Below, in pieces: positions 56,376-64,000 of a stretch of DNA of 64,000 nucleotides. The notes beneath the pieces were generated by a model. The model saw nothing but the letters and a program-made list of their open reading frames with translations. It was not told where the DNA came from and searched no databases. Made by a program: the position numbers and the translations under genes. The stretch is taken from contig OW818645.1 in assembly GCA_942492835.1 (NCBI GenBank), positions 2,542,001 through 2,606,000 of the forward strand, read 5' to 3'. This DNA comes from GWB2-37-7 sp942492835. Lineage in GTDB: Bacteria > Bacillota > Clostridia > Lutisporales > Lutisporaceae. Positions within the stretch are counted from its first letter, which is position 1; each line of letters begins with the position of its first letter.

Positions 56376-56480
56376 ATGAAAAAGCTTACAATATCAAAAA
56401 AAGTAAAGAATTCAAATTCTAATATATCTATACCAACACTATGGACTTATAGTGATGTTTGGTGTGAATATAAGAATTAG
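56376..56480 (+). CDS. RiPP precursor peptide 1 (34 aa)
   Basis: 34-aa peptide with a very strong GGGGAGGTGA site seven bases before ATG. Leader MKKLTISKKVKNSNSN, then a core with IP, two Trp, two Tyr and one Cys (TLWTYSDVWCEYKN). The leader is shared with peptide 2 while the core is not, the pattern expected of a modified-peptide precursor. It follows the maturase gene by 53 bp and is followed by a terminator. With its own maturase broken, modification would need the copy-2 enzyme. Confidence 0.72.
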   Translation: MKKLTISKKVKNSNSNISIPTLWTYSDVWCEYKN

Positions 56481-56537
56481 TATTGAATTTTAATCCCTAT
56501 ATGTCTGCTAGACAGTATGACTAGTATTTGCAGACAC

Positions 56538-56611
56538 AAAGGCTCCATCATTCAAGCTTTGTGAATAAAATTATTCTAAAGCTTGAATGACGGAGCTTTT
56601 TTCTTTTTTGC
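56538..56611 (+). terminator. Terminator of cassette A
   Basis: Long stem AAAGGCTCC...AAGCTTT with AAAGCTTGAATGACGGAGC and a run of T (TTTTTTCTTTTTT). A second TGTCTGC / GCAGACA hairpin precedes it. Confidence 0.85.
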
Positions 56612-56683
56612 AAATTTTGTGTGTCACTTTTTCTTGTACCTTAATACTCTGTATTAGGCAGTTTTTTTGCCCAAAAGAGTGTT

Positions 56684-56800
56684 GGAGGGAGCACAGTGAC
56701 ACCATATAAAGCAGTACCAGTACTAAAGGAGAGGCTTTGGGGAAGGGCATAGTAGCTTATGAGGTACAGCAGCCCTCTGTATTGACTTTGACGCATAAAA
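56684..56800 (+). pseudogene. manA fragment at the duplication junction
   Basis: Begins with the manA ribosome site and GTG (56696) and the first 46 nt match manA at 59126. It then jumps to the GGGGAAGGGCATAGTAGC segment (manA about 59543) and again to TATTGACTTTGACGCAT (about 59668). It is a relic with two internal deletions, joined to csoR. Confidence 0.85.
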
Positions 56801-57023
56801 GGTAGCGGTAGAAGTGTAGTTCAATCATAAAAAATGAAAACATCACTTATATCCAGACTAAACCGTATTAAATCAGATAGCAGCAGTACAATCTGCAATG
56901 AAGTCGGTAAGCAGACTGCTTTTAGAAAGTCATATGAAAACTTGTTTGATAAATAGAATCCAATCAGGTGAAACAGAAGTGGTAGATGAGCTGTTAGTAA
57001 CTATTGAAAAAATGATGAAATAA
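56801..57023 (+). pseudogene. csoR fragment at the duplication junction
   Basis: From AGCGGTAGAAGTGTAG it matches csoR from about 54337 on, including the ATG-containing stretch at 56834 and the terminal TAA at 57021-57023. About 95 nt are deleted after CGTATT, so no functional protein remains. Confidence 0.85.
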
Positions 57024-57100
57024 GCAATTTGCTTAATAATATTATTGACATGTCTAAAAATAAAAAATACCAAATACGTAATTAAGAAACAGATTTACAA

Positions 57101-57130
57101 TTGACATACATAATAGGAGGGGTTTATAAT
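57101..57130 (+). promoter_or_regulatory. Promoter of RiPP cassette B
   Basis: TTGACA (57101-57106) and TATAAT (57125-57130), 18-nt spacer, matching cassette A. The first leader hairpin (GATATACAT / ATGTATATC) is kept; the second is altered. Confidence 0.7.
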
Positions 57131-57261
57131 AAGGCATATGATATACATAAAAGTAAATATATGTATATCGGGTTAATTAACATTTACATATCGAATATAC
57201 ATGTACTATAGAGCTGAAGAAAATATTATTATTATTTGCATTATAGAAAGGAACTTGTCGC

Positions 57262-58761
57262 ATGAAGGACAAAAGTATAAAGTCGGCACCATGGATTTCT
57301 TATAGAAATTATTTTTTTGATACACAGGAAAGTCGCAGTATTATATCAAATGAAAAAGAACATACTTTTCTGCTTTTAGAGGGAGAAGCAGCAAGTATAT
57401 TTACAAAGCTGACATCTGACTGTAGTCATATGGAGCTTCTAGAATATGCAGAAAAAATTGGTGTGTCTGATGAACTAGAGGATTTTATAGCAGAACTTTT
57501 CCAAGCGGGACTACTGATTATAGATGACGAATATTTCGTACCAGAGCAAGTACAGAAGGACGTTTTAGATACAAACTCCTCTGGACAAGCTATTAAAAGT
57601 GATGAGTATGATGAATTCATAAAAGATATGAAAAAATGGGGCTGGAATAAAGGGCTGCTTATGTCAGCACATTGGGATATGACCTATAGCTGCAATGAAA
57701 ATTGTATTCATTGCTATAACAGGTGTCTTAACACAAATCAGAACAATTCAAAAGAGCTTACTACCAAAGAAGCCTTTGATTTAATTGATAATATGTATGA
57801 AGCAGGAGTATTTTTCCTTACCCTGAGTGGTGGAGAAGCTGCACTAAGACAGGATTATTTTGAAATACTAGGATATGCACGCAGTAAGGGGCTGTGCGTG
57901 CAATTATTGACTAATGGGCTGATTTGGGATGCTAACTTCTCAAAAAAAGTGGCAGCCTACTGGCCTAATAAGGTAGGAATAAGCATCTACAGTGCAGACC
58001 CAGTGCGACATGACGAGGTTACAAGGGTACCAGGCTCCTTTGAAGCTTCCATTGCCGCCTTGAAAAGCTTGAAGGAAGCAGGAATACAGGTGGAGCTTAG
58101 GAGCGTACAGATGAAGAAGACCTTGAAGGGTTATGAAAATACAAAAAAATTAGCTGTTGAGTTTGGAATTAAGTCAGTAATTACTGTATCTATAATACCT
58201 GCATTAAATGGAAGTCTGGAGCCTGTAGAGCAGTCAGCGGATGTTTTTAACGAGATGGTGGTTCTTGCAGCTACAGAAGGCACACCACTGTCTGTAAGCT
58301 ATATGAGGAATGCCTTTGATGATTCAGGAAAGCCAAAGAATATAGAGCAATCTTTATGCACTGCTGGAAAATACTCACTATATTTTGACCCAACAGGAAA
58401 TATAAATCCCTGTTTGTCACTTCCGATAGTAGTGGGAAATGTAAAACAGTTAAATCTAAAAAAGTTCTGGCTGGACTCACTTGATGATTGTGAAGCATTA
58501 AAACAGATAGATTTGAAATATATACACAATATCAAGCTTAAGGATGTAGAACCATGTGGAACAGAAGATTATTGTAAATATTGTATAGATGTTTGTCCTG
58601 GTAACAGTTTTTTAGAAAATGGCAGCTTTTTTACTGCTCCTAAGGTCAGCTGTTTCCAGGCAAAAGCGAGAAAGACAGCCGCTGAGCTATTATCCAAAGG
58701 CTTAAGTAGAAATGAAATATGTGTAAAACTGGGCGTTCCAGTAGAGTTCGGTTATATTTAG
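57262..58761 (+). CDS. Radical SAM/SPASM peptide maturase, copy 2 (intact)
   Basis: 499-aa enzyme predicted to modify the tiny peptide encoded next to it. Residues 10-95 look like a PqqD-type peptide-recognition domain. The radical SAM core has Cys144, 148 and 151 (SCNENCIHC) and LSGGEAAL (189-196). The C-terminal SPASM region has Cys366, 384, 432, 438, 441, 445 and 464 for two auxiliary [4Fe-4S] clusters. Such enzymes make thioether or carbon-carbon crosslinks in RiPPs; the linkage made here is unknown. ATG follows AAAGGAAC weakly. The peptide gene is 53 bp downstream. Confidence 0.82.
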   Translation: MKDKSIKSAPWISYRNYFFDTQESRSIISNEKEHTFLLLEGEAASIFTKLTSDCSHMELLEYAEKIGVSDELEDFIAELFQAGLLIIDDEYFVPEQVQKDVLDTNSSGQAIKSDEYDEFIKDMKKWGWNKGLLMSAHWDMTYSCNENCIHCYNRCLNTNQNNSKELTTKEAFDLIDNMYEAGVFFLTLSGGEAALRQDYFEILGYARSKGLCVQLLTNGLIWDANFSKKVAAYWPNKVGISIYSADPVRHDEVTRVPGSFEASIAALKSLKEAGIQVELRSVQMKKTLKGYENTKKLAVEFGIKSVITVSIIPALNGSLEPVEQSADVFNEMVVLAATEGTPLSVSYMRNAFDDSGKPKNIEQSLCTAGKYSLYFDPTGNINPCLSLPIVVGNVKQLNLKKFWLDSLDDCEALKQIDLKYIHNIKLKDVEPCGTEDYCKYCIDVCPGNSFLENGSFFTAPKVSCFQAKARKTAAELLSKGLSRNEICVKLGVPVEFGYI

Positions 58762-58814
58762 AGGCTATAAATAGAATTATTTATAGATAGTATATAAATA
58801 GGGGAGGTGAAACA

Positions 58815-58910
58815 ATGAAAAAGCTTACAATATCAAAAAAGGTAGAAAACTCAAATACTAACAATGCAATACCAAGAGTTATAATTTATTATGTTTGTGA
58901 AGCATTTTAG
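58815..58910 (+). CDS. RiPP precursor peptide 2 (31 aa)
   Basis: 31-aa peptide behind GGGGAGGTGA. Leader MKKLTISKKVENSNTN, then NAIPRVIIYYVCEAF. Compared with peptide 1 only IP, a Tyr, a Val and the Cys-Glu pair are kept in the C-terminal part, while the leader differs at few positions. Likely substrate of the intact maturase 53 bp upstream. Confidence 0.75.
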   Translation: MKKLTISKKVENSNTNNAIPRVIIYYVCEAF

Positions 58911-58967
58911 TATTACTTCCCAATCACTACATGTCTGGTACACAGTATGACTAATATTTGTAGACAT

Positions 58968-59040
58968 AAAGGCTCTATCTTTATAGCTTTGTGAATAAAA
59001 TTATTCCAAAGCTTGAATAACGGAGCTTTTTTCTTTTTTG
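58968..59040 (+). terminator. Terminator of cassette B
   Basis: AAAGGCTC ... GAGCTTTTTTC stem, matching cassette A but less perfect; T-rich tail. Confidence 0.8.
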
Positions 59041-59125
59041 CAAATTTAGTGTGTCACTTTTTCTTGTACCTTAATACTCTGTATTAGGCAGTTTTTTTGC
59101 CCAAAAGAGTGTTGGAGGGAGCATA

Positions 59126-59986
59126 GTGACACCATACAAAGCAGTATCAGTACTAAAGGAGAGGCTTTGGGGAGGACAAAAGCTAAAGCAATATAATAAG
59201 GAATTCGAAAAGGGCAGAATAGGCGAGAGTTGGGAAACTGACATTGATACTATGCCAGTGCTAATAAAGCTTATTGATGCCATGGATATATTATCTGTAC
59301 AGGTGCACCCTGATGATCATGAAGCCCTGCTTTTTGAAGCACAGCCAAGAGGTAAGACAGAGGCATGGATAGTGCTGGATTGTGAAGAAGGTGCAAAGGT
59401 AGTTGCAGGTCTAAAGATAGGGATAGACTGTACACAGTTAAGCAGAGCATTAGCGGAGAGTAATGTACAAGACCTTCTTAATATAATAAAAGTAAAAAAG
59501 GGAGACTGCATATACATACCTGCAGGTACTGTACACAGCCTGGGGAAGGGCATAGTAGCTTATGAGGTGCAGCAGCCATCTGATTTGACTTATCGTTTAT
59601 ATGATTGGGATAGGATGGATGAGATAGGACAGGGCAGAGAACTTCATATAGAAAAAGCTTTAAGTTGTATTGACTTTGACGCATCAAGGGTAGAAGTTAC
59701 AAATCTATATCAACAAGACATTTGCAGAGGTTATAAAAATCCAGTATTTCAGAGCAATTATTTTAATACCTTTTATATACAGTTAACAGAAGCTCAAAAT
59801 TGGAGCTTCAAAAATAAATGTTTTACTGTGCTGACTTTGATATCTGGGGAAGCTTTTATATATGATGGGAGCAAAATGGAGCCTATGAAGAAGGGTGATA
59901 CATGGATAATACCTGATATGTTTAGAGATACCATTAATATTACTGCCAAGGAAGCTACAGAAATAATTCTTACAGAGCATGATTAA
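59126..59986 (+). CDS. manA: Mannose-6-phosphate isomerase class I
   Basis: 286-aa zinc enzyme interconverting mannose 6-phosphate and fructose 6-phosphate. VLKERLWGGQKLKQY at the start, GESWET, the metal site LSVQVHPDDHEA (Q and H ligands), KTEAWIVLD, IYIPAGTVHSL and EVQQPSDLTYRLYDWDR. It is shorter than the Bacillus enzyme (about 315 aa): the stretch between GESW and the VHPDD box is reduced. GGAGGGA lies before the GTG at 59126. No sugar transport genes adjoin. Confidence 0.9.
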   Translation: MTPYKAVSVLKERLWGGQKLKQYNKEFEKGRIGESWETDIDTMPVLIKLIDAMDILSVQVHPDDHEALLFEAQPRGKTEAWIVLDCEEGAKVVAGLKIGIDCTQLSRALAESNVQDLLNIIKVKKGDCIYIPAGTVHSLGKGIVAYEVQQPSDLTYRLYDWDRMDEIGQGRELHIEKALSCIDFDASRVEVTNLYQQDICRGYKNPVFQSNYFNTFYIQLTEAQNWSFKNKCFTVLTLISGEAFIYDGSKMEPMKKGDTWIIPDMFRDTINITAKEATEIILTEHD

Positions 59987-60214
59987 TATTGGTACCTTTT
60001 TTACAGAGTGATTACAAAGTGGTTACAGAAGGATTAAAAATAACTTGTATTATAATAAATCGTTGACATGTATATAGCTAAAGTGATAGGATTTTCTTAC
60101 AAAGTTTACTAAGTTCCATATTGATTTTCAGATAAAGATAGAACACATATTTATACATGAAAGATATTTAGTGTGATAATATACAGAATGGTATGTAGTG
60201 GAAGGAGTGACGCT

Positions 60215-60403
60215 ATGATTACTCATATTAATTTGGATAATGAACAAAATCAATTTAACATAATTGATAAGTTTTTTAAAAAGGATTATAAAATCAAATA
60301 TAATAAAAAGCTTTCCGGTAAGATAAGGTTATATATTAGCGAGAGAAACGCAATAAAGGATTTAAGCAATATTGTTACTCTATACAATAAGGAATTGCAT
60401 TAA
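60215..60403 (+). CDS. Small protein of unknown function (62 aa)
   Basis: GAAGGAG lies before the ATG at 60215. The product is basic, charged and without membrane segments (MITHINLDNEQNQFNIID; lysine-rich middle). I recognise no family. A hairpin follows at 60413-60438. Coding is likely but not certain. Confidence 0.55.
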   Translation: MITHINLDNEQNQFNIIDKFFKKDYKIKYNKKLSGKIRLYISERNAIKDLSNIVTLYNKELH

Positions 60404-60412
60404 TGAATATTA

Positions 60413-60438
60413 AAGCCCCTGGTTTACATCAGGGGCTT
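60413..60438 (+). terminator. Hairpin after the 62-aa gene
   Basis: AAGCCCCTG with CAGGGGCTT, 8-nt loop, no T-tract. Confidence 0.5.
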
Positions 60439-60476
60439 ATACTATGGAGATAATAATAAATGTGGAGGTGGAGTAA

Positions 60477-62771
60477 ATGCCTGCAAAAAACCATCCTGCT
60501 TATAAAGAAGAACTGAAAAGAATGGAGTATACCTTAGACTATGTAGAGGAAAATCTCGCGGCTATGTTACAACGTAAGTCTGGCATAGATAAGGACATAG
60601 AGCAAGGTAAAAAGCATTACAGCTCAGACAATAGTCAGATGTACATAGACCTTATGGTTGGGTCTATGCTGCAGGACAGAGCTGATATCAAGCTAAGAAA
60701 TCTGCTTACAGCTAGGAGTAAGCCTTACTTTGCTAGAGTAGATTTTCAGGAAAATGAAAAACCTGATAGTGAGAAGCTATATATTGGCAAGATGGCACTA
60801 ATAAGAGAAGAGGATCAGGAGCTTATAATTGTTGATTGGCGAGCTCCAGTAGCGAATCTTTACTACGAAGAGCGATTAGGGGATGCACATTATGAGAGTC
60901 CTGACGGCAACATAGAAGGGCAACTTAAGATAAAACGACAATTTGTAATAAATGAAGGAAAACTGGAAGAAATATTTGATATCGACATTACCACTAATGA
61001 TGAGTTCCTACAAGCCTCCCTTGGCTCCAGTGCTGATAACAGGCTAAAGGAAATAGTATCCACCATACAAGCAGAGCAAAACAGAGTTATAAGAGCGGAT
61101 ATGTGGAAGCCTTTAATAGTACAGGGTGCTGCTGGTGGTGGTAAGACTACTATAGCCTTACATAGAATTGCGTATCTGATCTACACTCACGAAAAGAGCT
61201 TTAAACCAGAGAATTTTATGATATTAGCTCCTAGTAAACTGTTTCTTAACTATATTTCTGATGTACTTCCAGAATTGGGGGTAGAGAAGACAAAGCAAAC
61301 CACCTACGAGGAATTTGCGTTTAATGTAATCGGTCAGAAGTTCAAGGTAAACGACCCAAACCAAAAGCTTATACAGTTTGTTGAAATGAACAAGACAGAA
61401 GAGCAGCAGTTGTACAACAAAAGGTTAAGAGCACAGTCAGAGCTTAAGTGCTCTATGGCTTTTAGAGAAATAATTGACCAATACATCGAAAATATAGAGA
61501 GTAATTTCATACCCAAGGAGGATTTCACTCTAGGTGGAAGAGTAATATTAAAGTATGAGGAAATAAACAGACTCTTTATTAAGGAGTACTATAGACACCC
61601 TATTGTAAAGAGAATAGATGAAATAAAAAAACATCTGCAAAATCGCTTAAAGGCTTATAAACAGCGCTTAACAGAGGATGTACAAGGTAAATGCGACAGA
61701 TATATTATTAATGTAAAGCACGCCATGGAACCTAGCGATGAGAGACAGCAGATGATTATAAGAGCCATAGATAAAAAAGATGGAGTAATAGGCAAGCTTG
61801 AGGAATATACTAAGACAGCAGTAAAGGACTATATAGCCAAGATATCTAAGACAAACCCTCTTCAATATTATAAGGACTTTTTGACAAATGAGGAATTGTA
61901 TCGTTCTATAGTCTCTGATAAAACTGATGAAGAAACAGCAAGCTTCCTTAGAAGCTATACCCTAGAAGTATTGGAGTCTGATACTGTTGATTTGGAGGAT
62001 ATAGCACCTATAATGTATCTGAAATTTAAAATTTATGGAGTGGATGAGAAAATCCCTGTAAGGCACATAGTAATAGATGAAGCTCAGGATTTTAGCATAT
62101 TTCAGATATATACACTAAAGCACATAATAAAGGACAGCTCCTTTACCATACTTGGGGACTTATCTCAGGGAATCCACTCATATAGAGGTATAAAGGATTG
62201 GAAAGAGTTAAATAAACATGTGTTTGAAGCGAAAAGCGAAATGTTGACACTAGAGCAGAGCTATCGTACCTCAATTGAAATAATGGATGCTGCAAATAAG
62301 GTAATAGCATCACTAAAGGATGAAAAGCTCATACCTGCAAAGCCTGTAATAAGGCACGGAGACAAAGTGCAAGTTATCAAGCTGGAAACGAAGAAGGAAA
62401 TTGCTGAGGATATATCAGCAAAGGTAAAAGAGATAAGGAAGCAAAACTTTAAATCTATAGCAATTATTTGCAAAACAGCGAAAGATTGTGAGGAAATGCA
62501 CTCGTATTTCAAAAAAGGCAAGGAAAGCCCTTACGTCATAACTGGCAAGGAAAAGGAATACAAAAGTGGACTTTTGATTGTACCATCTTATCTTGCAAAG
62601 GGCTTAGAGTTTGATGCAGTATTTGTAGCAGGCGTTTCAGCAGACAACTATACAACTGCGGAACTAGATACTAAGCTTTTGTATGTGGCACTGACCAGAC
62701 CTTTGCATAAGCTGTATATCTACTATATAGGAGAGCCATCAGAGCTACTGGTTGAAATAAATGATGTGTAG
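60477..62771 (+). CDS. helD: HelD-like UvrD-family helicase / RNA polymerase recycling factor
   Basis: 764-aa SF1 protein with the HelD N-terminal coiled-coil arm (EELKRMEYTLDYVEENLAAM) and VDWRAPVANLYYEE. Walker A is QGAAGGGKTTIALHR, Walker B is HIVIDEAQDFSIFQ, followed by GDLSQGIHSYRG and LEQSYRTS. The late KGLEFDAVFVAG and LYVALTRPLHKLYI are motifs V and VI. In Bacillus HelD binds RNA polymerase and recycles stalled complexes. GGAGGTGGAG precedes the ATG. Monocistronic. Confidence 0.88.
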   Translation: MPAKNHPAYKEELKRMEYTLDYVEENLAAMLQRKSGIDKDIEQGKKHYSSDNSQMYIDLMVGSMLQDRADIKLRNLLTARSKPYFARVDFQENEKPDSEKLYIGKMALIREEDQELIIVDWRAPVANLYYEERLGDAHYESPDGNIEGQLKIKRQFVINEGKLEEIFDIDITTNDEFLQASLGSSADNRLKEIVSTIQAEQNRVIRADMWKPLIVQGAAGGGKTTIALHRIAYLIYTHEKSFKPENFMILAPSKLFLNYISDVLPELGVEKTKQTTYEEFAFNVIGQKFKVNDPNQKLIQFVEMNKTEEQQLYNKRLRAQSELKCSMAFREIIDQYIENIESNFIPKEDFTLGGRVILKYEEINRLFIKEYYRHPIVKRIDEIKKHLQNRLKAYKQRLTEDVQGKCDRYIINVKHAMEPSDERQQMIIRAIDKKDGVIGKLEEYTKTAVKDYIAKISKTNPLQYYKDFLTNEELYRSIVSDKTDEETASFLRSYTLEVLESDTVDLEDIAPIMYLKFKIYGVDEKIPVRHIVIDEAQDFSIFQIYTLKHIIKDSSFTILGDLSQGIHSYRGIKDWKELNKHVFEAKSEMLTLEQSYRTSIEIMDAANKVIASLKDEKLIPAKPVIRHGDKVQVIKLETKKEIAEDISAKVKEIRKQNFKSIAIICKTAKDCEEMHSYFKKGKESPYVITGKEKEYKSGLLIVPSYLAKGLEFDAVFVAGVSADNYTTAELDTKLLYVALTRPLHKLYIYYIGEPSELLVEINDV

Positions 62772-62793
62772 TAATTATACATCATTTATTTTG
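62759..62793 (+). terminator. Terminator of helD
   Basis: AAATGATGT (62759-62767) with ACATCATTT (62779-62787), 11-nt loop, then a T-rich tail. Confidence 0.65.
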
Positions 62794-62885
62794 TATTATT
62801 GATAAACAAGGAGCAGTATAGTAGAATATAAACAACTTATAGCAATAACAAGAGTTGACTAATTACATTTGGAGAGTGAGAATTT

Positions 62886-63446
62886 ATGAAATTCATTTTA
62901 TTATTTGGTCCGCAAGCTGTTGGTAAAATGACAGTGGGACAAGAACTAGAAAAAATAACAGAATTGAAGCTTTTCCATAATCACATGACTATTGAACTTG
63001 TTTCTCCGTTTTTTAATTATGGAACTGAAACAGGAAAAAGATTAGTTGGCTTATTTCGTCGAGAAATATTTGAAGCAGTATCTATGAGTGATTTAGAAGG
63101 CTTGATTTTTACCTATGTATGGGCATTGGATGATCAGAATGATTGGGATTATGTCAATGAGGTTTGTGAGCTTTTTGAATCAAGGGGTGCTGCTACATAT
63201 TTTGTAGAGCTTGAAGCGGATTTAGAAGAACGGGTTGAACGCAACAAAAGCCCGCACAGACTGCAAGAAAAACCTACAAAAAGAAACATTGAGCGTTCAG
63301 AGCGAGATTTAAGAAGCACAATGGAAAAATACAGATTAAACTCAACAGTTGGAGAAATCAATAGAGAAAACTATATTAGAATAAACAATGAAAAATTGAG
63401 TCCTGAGGAAGTTGCAAAGATTATAAAAGATAGGTTCCAGTTATAA
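62886..63446 (+). CDS. P-loop kinase-like protein
   Basis: 186-aa protein of the shikimate kinase-like/AAA_33 type. Walker A is LFGPQAVGKMTVG. HNHMTIELVSPFF follows; VELEADLEERVERNKSPHR resembles the lid region of small-molecule kinases. Family members are annotated as shikimate kinase-like or nucleotide kinase with no firm substrate. GGAGAGTGAG precedes the ATG. Confidence 0.78.
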   Translation: MKFILLFGPQAVGKMTVGQELEKITELKLFHNHMTIELVSPFFNYGTETGKRLVGLFRREIFEAVSMSDLEGLIFTYVWALDDQNDWDYVNEVCELFESRGAATYFVELEADLEERVERNKSPHRLQEKPTKRNIERSERDLRSTMEKYRLNSTVGEINRENYIRINNEKLSPEEVAKIIKDRFQL

Positions 63447-63458
63447 GGAGGTAACTTT

Positions 63459-63506
63459 GTGACAGGAAAGAAAATACTTATTTGTGTTATAGATATTTTA
63501 TTATAA
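63459..63506 (+). CDS. Tiny open frame, uncertain
   Basis: AAGGAGGTAACTTT sits before a GTG, giving MTGKKILICVIDILL and a stop. It may be translated as a short leader or be a gene remnant. Support is the ribosome site only. Confidence 0.25.
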   Translation: MTGKKILICVIDILL

Positions 63507-63531
63507 CAAGACGTAGGGGAGGACAAACCTA

Positions 63532-64000
63532 ATGAAAAAGATAACCATAATTGGTTCAGGAGGCTCAGGAAAATCTACGTTGGCACGTAAGTTAGGCGAT
63601 ATTACAGGTATAAAAGTCTATCACCTTGACACATTATTTTGGAAGCCTGGATGGGTGTCTATATCTAGAGAAGAGCTAGTAGAAAAGATTATGGATATTA
63701 TTATAAAAGACAGTTGGATAATAGATGGAAACTATAGCAGTACAATAGAAATGAGACTGGAAGCGTCCGATGTAATAATCTATCTTGACTTCTCCACCCT
63801 TAGCTGTCTCTGGGGTATAACTAAGAGGAGATTCCTGTTTGCAAATAAGACGAGACCAGATATTACCGAGGGCTGTAAAGAAAAGCTTGATTGGGAGTTT
63901 GTTAACTGGGTATTGAGCTTCCGTCGTAGGAAAAGGAAAAATCTCCTTGCATATTTAGAAAAATGCAAAGAGGGTAGAGATATATTTGTTTTCACAAATC
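63532..64000 (+). CDS. Topology-modulation/adenylate-kinase-like P-loop protein (3' end outside the window)
   Basis: 156 codons to the edge. Walker A is IIGSGGSGKSTLARKL; YHLDTLFWKPGW and IIDGNYSSTIEMRL are typical of the FlaR/topology modulation protein family, small P-loop proteins related to adenylate kinase. AGGGGAGGA lies before the ATG at 63532. The true family function is uncertain. Confidence 0.8.
   Translation, partial: MKKITIIGSGGSGKSTLARKLGDITGIKVYHLDTLFWKPGWVSISREELVEKIMDIIIKDSWIIDGNYSSTIEMRLEASDVIIYLDFSTLSCLWGITKRRFLFANKTRPDITEGCKEKLDWEFVNWVLSFRRRKRKNLLAYLEKCKEGRDIFVFTN

Larger units (their letters stand above)
54341..56800 (+). repeat. Tandem duplication, copy A (csoR end - rSAM1 - peptide 1 - manA fragment)
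   Basis: This segment is repeated at 56801-59697. The radical SAM genes are offset by 2373 bp, the peptide genes by 2439 (the 66-nt deletion in rSAM1), and the manA starts by 2430. Joined manA and csoR pieces meet near 56800, at a GGTAGAAGT that both intact genes contain. Confidence 0.85.
56801..59697 (+). repeat. Tandem duplication, copy B (csoR fragment - rSAM2 - peptide 2 - manA)
   Basis: Second copy of the duplicated segment; see copy A at 54341-56800. Here the maturase and manA are intact while csoR is a relic. Confidence 0.85.

Noticed and set aside
1..64000. CRISPR arrays, tRNA or rRNA genes, prophage or insertion sequences
   Set aside because: No regularly spaced repeats, cloverleaf or rRNA sequence, and no transposase or phage genes were seen.

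Overview
The window is a low-GC chromosomal segment of an anaerobic Gram-positive bacterium of the Clostridia. Evidence: strong AGGAGG ribosome sites with many TTG and GTG starts, a T-box leader on leuS, a tandem glycine riboswitch, a SipW-type signal peptidase, the sporulation membrane protein YtaF, an [FeFe]-hydrogenase with its maturase HydE, a tungsten aldehyde oxidoreductase, and oxygen-labile [4Fe-4S] serine dehydratase. Two genes carry an in-frame TGA inside a CxxC-type motif followed by a SECIS-like hairpin, so the organism very probably decodes UGA as selenocysteine. An Alkaliphilus-like or Peptostreptococcales relative would fit, but that placement is inference.

Layout. 0-5.8 kb: hydE (left edge, minus) divergent from hydA; a purine permease behind a promoter with paired PurR boxes; a nitronate monooxygenase. 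6-11.2 kb: a heterodimeric ABC exporter, a ZIP metal transporter and a TetR regulator. 11.4-16.9 kb: a giant 2-hydroxyacyl-CoA dehydratase activase-like protein, a membrane protein and a cupin. 17.2-21.3 kb: aldehyde:ferredoxin oxidoreductase, its MoaD-like partner, a ketopantoate-reductase-like enzyme and a lipoprotein. 21.3-31.4 kb: a one-carbon and serine/glycine block. The minus-strand operon gcvT-gcvH-gcvPA-gcvPB-lpdA-glyA is led by a tandem glycine riboswitch. Divergent from it are sdaAB, sdaAA and lipA, the last supplying lipoate for GcvH. 31.4-42 kb: secreted and envelope proteins (C39-like protease, SipW, CapA-like, SpoIID-like), a GNAT acetyltransferase, a selenocysteine glutaredoxin-like protein, YtaF, and a cysteine desulfurase-like gene with DsrE. 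42-45.1 kb: the pantothenate operon panG-panB-panC-panD (minus). 45.4-51.3 kb: a YhcC-type radical SAM protein, T-box-controlled leuS, and an orphan PAS histidine kinase.

51.4-60 kb is the most interesting part. A copper-efflux operon copA-copZ-csoR has a selenocysteine replacing the first cysteine of the first metal-binding domain of CopA (GMTUASC). Next comes a tandemly duplicated cassette: a radical SAM/SPASM enzyme with an N-terminal PqqD-like region, followed by a tiny peptide gene and a terminator. The two peptides (34 and 31 aa) share their leader but differ strongly in the C-terminal part, as expected of a ribosomally made, post-translationally modified peptide (RiPP) system. The enzyme copies are nearly identical, but copy 1 is broken by a stop codon and a 66-nt deletion. 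Between the cassettes lie decayed fragments of manA and csoR, which show that a csoR'-to-manA' segment was duplicated in tandem.

60-64 kb: a small unknown protein, a HelD-like helicase, and two P-loop kinase-like proteins, the last cut by the window edge.
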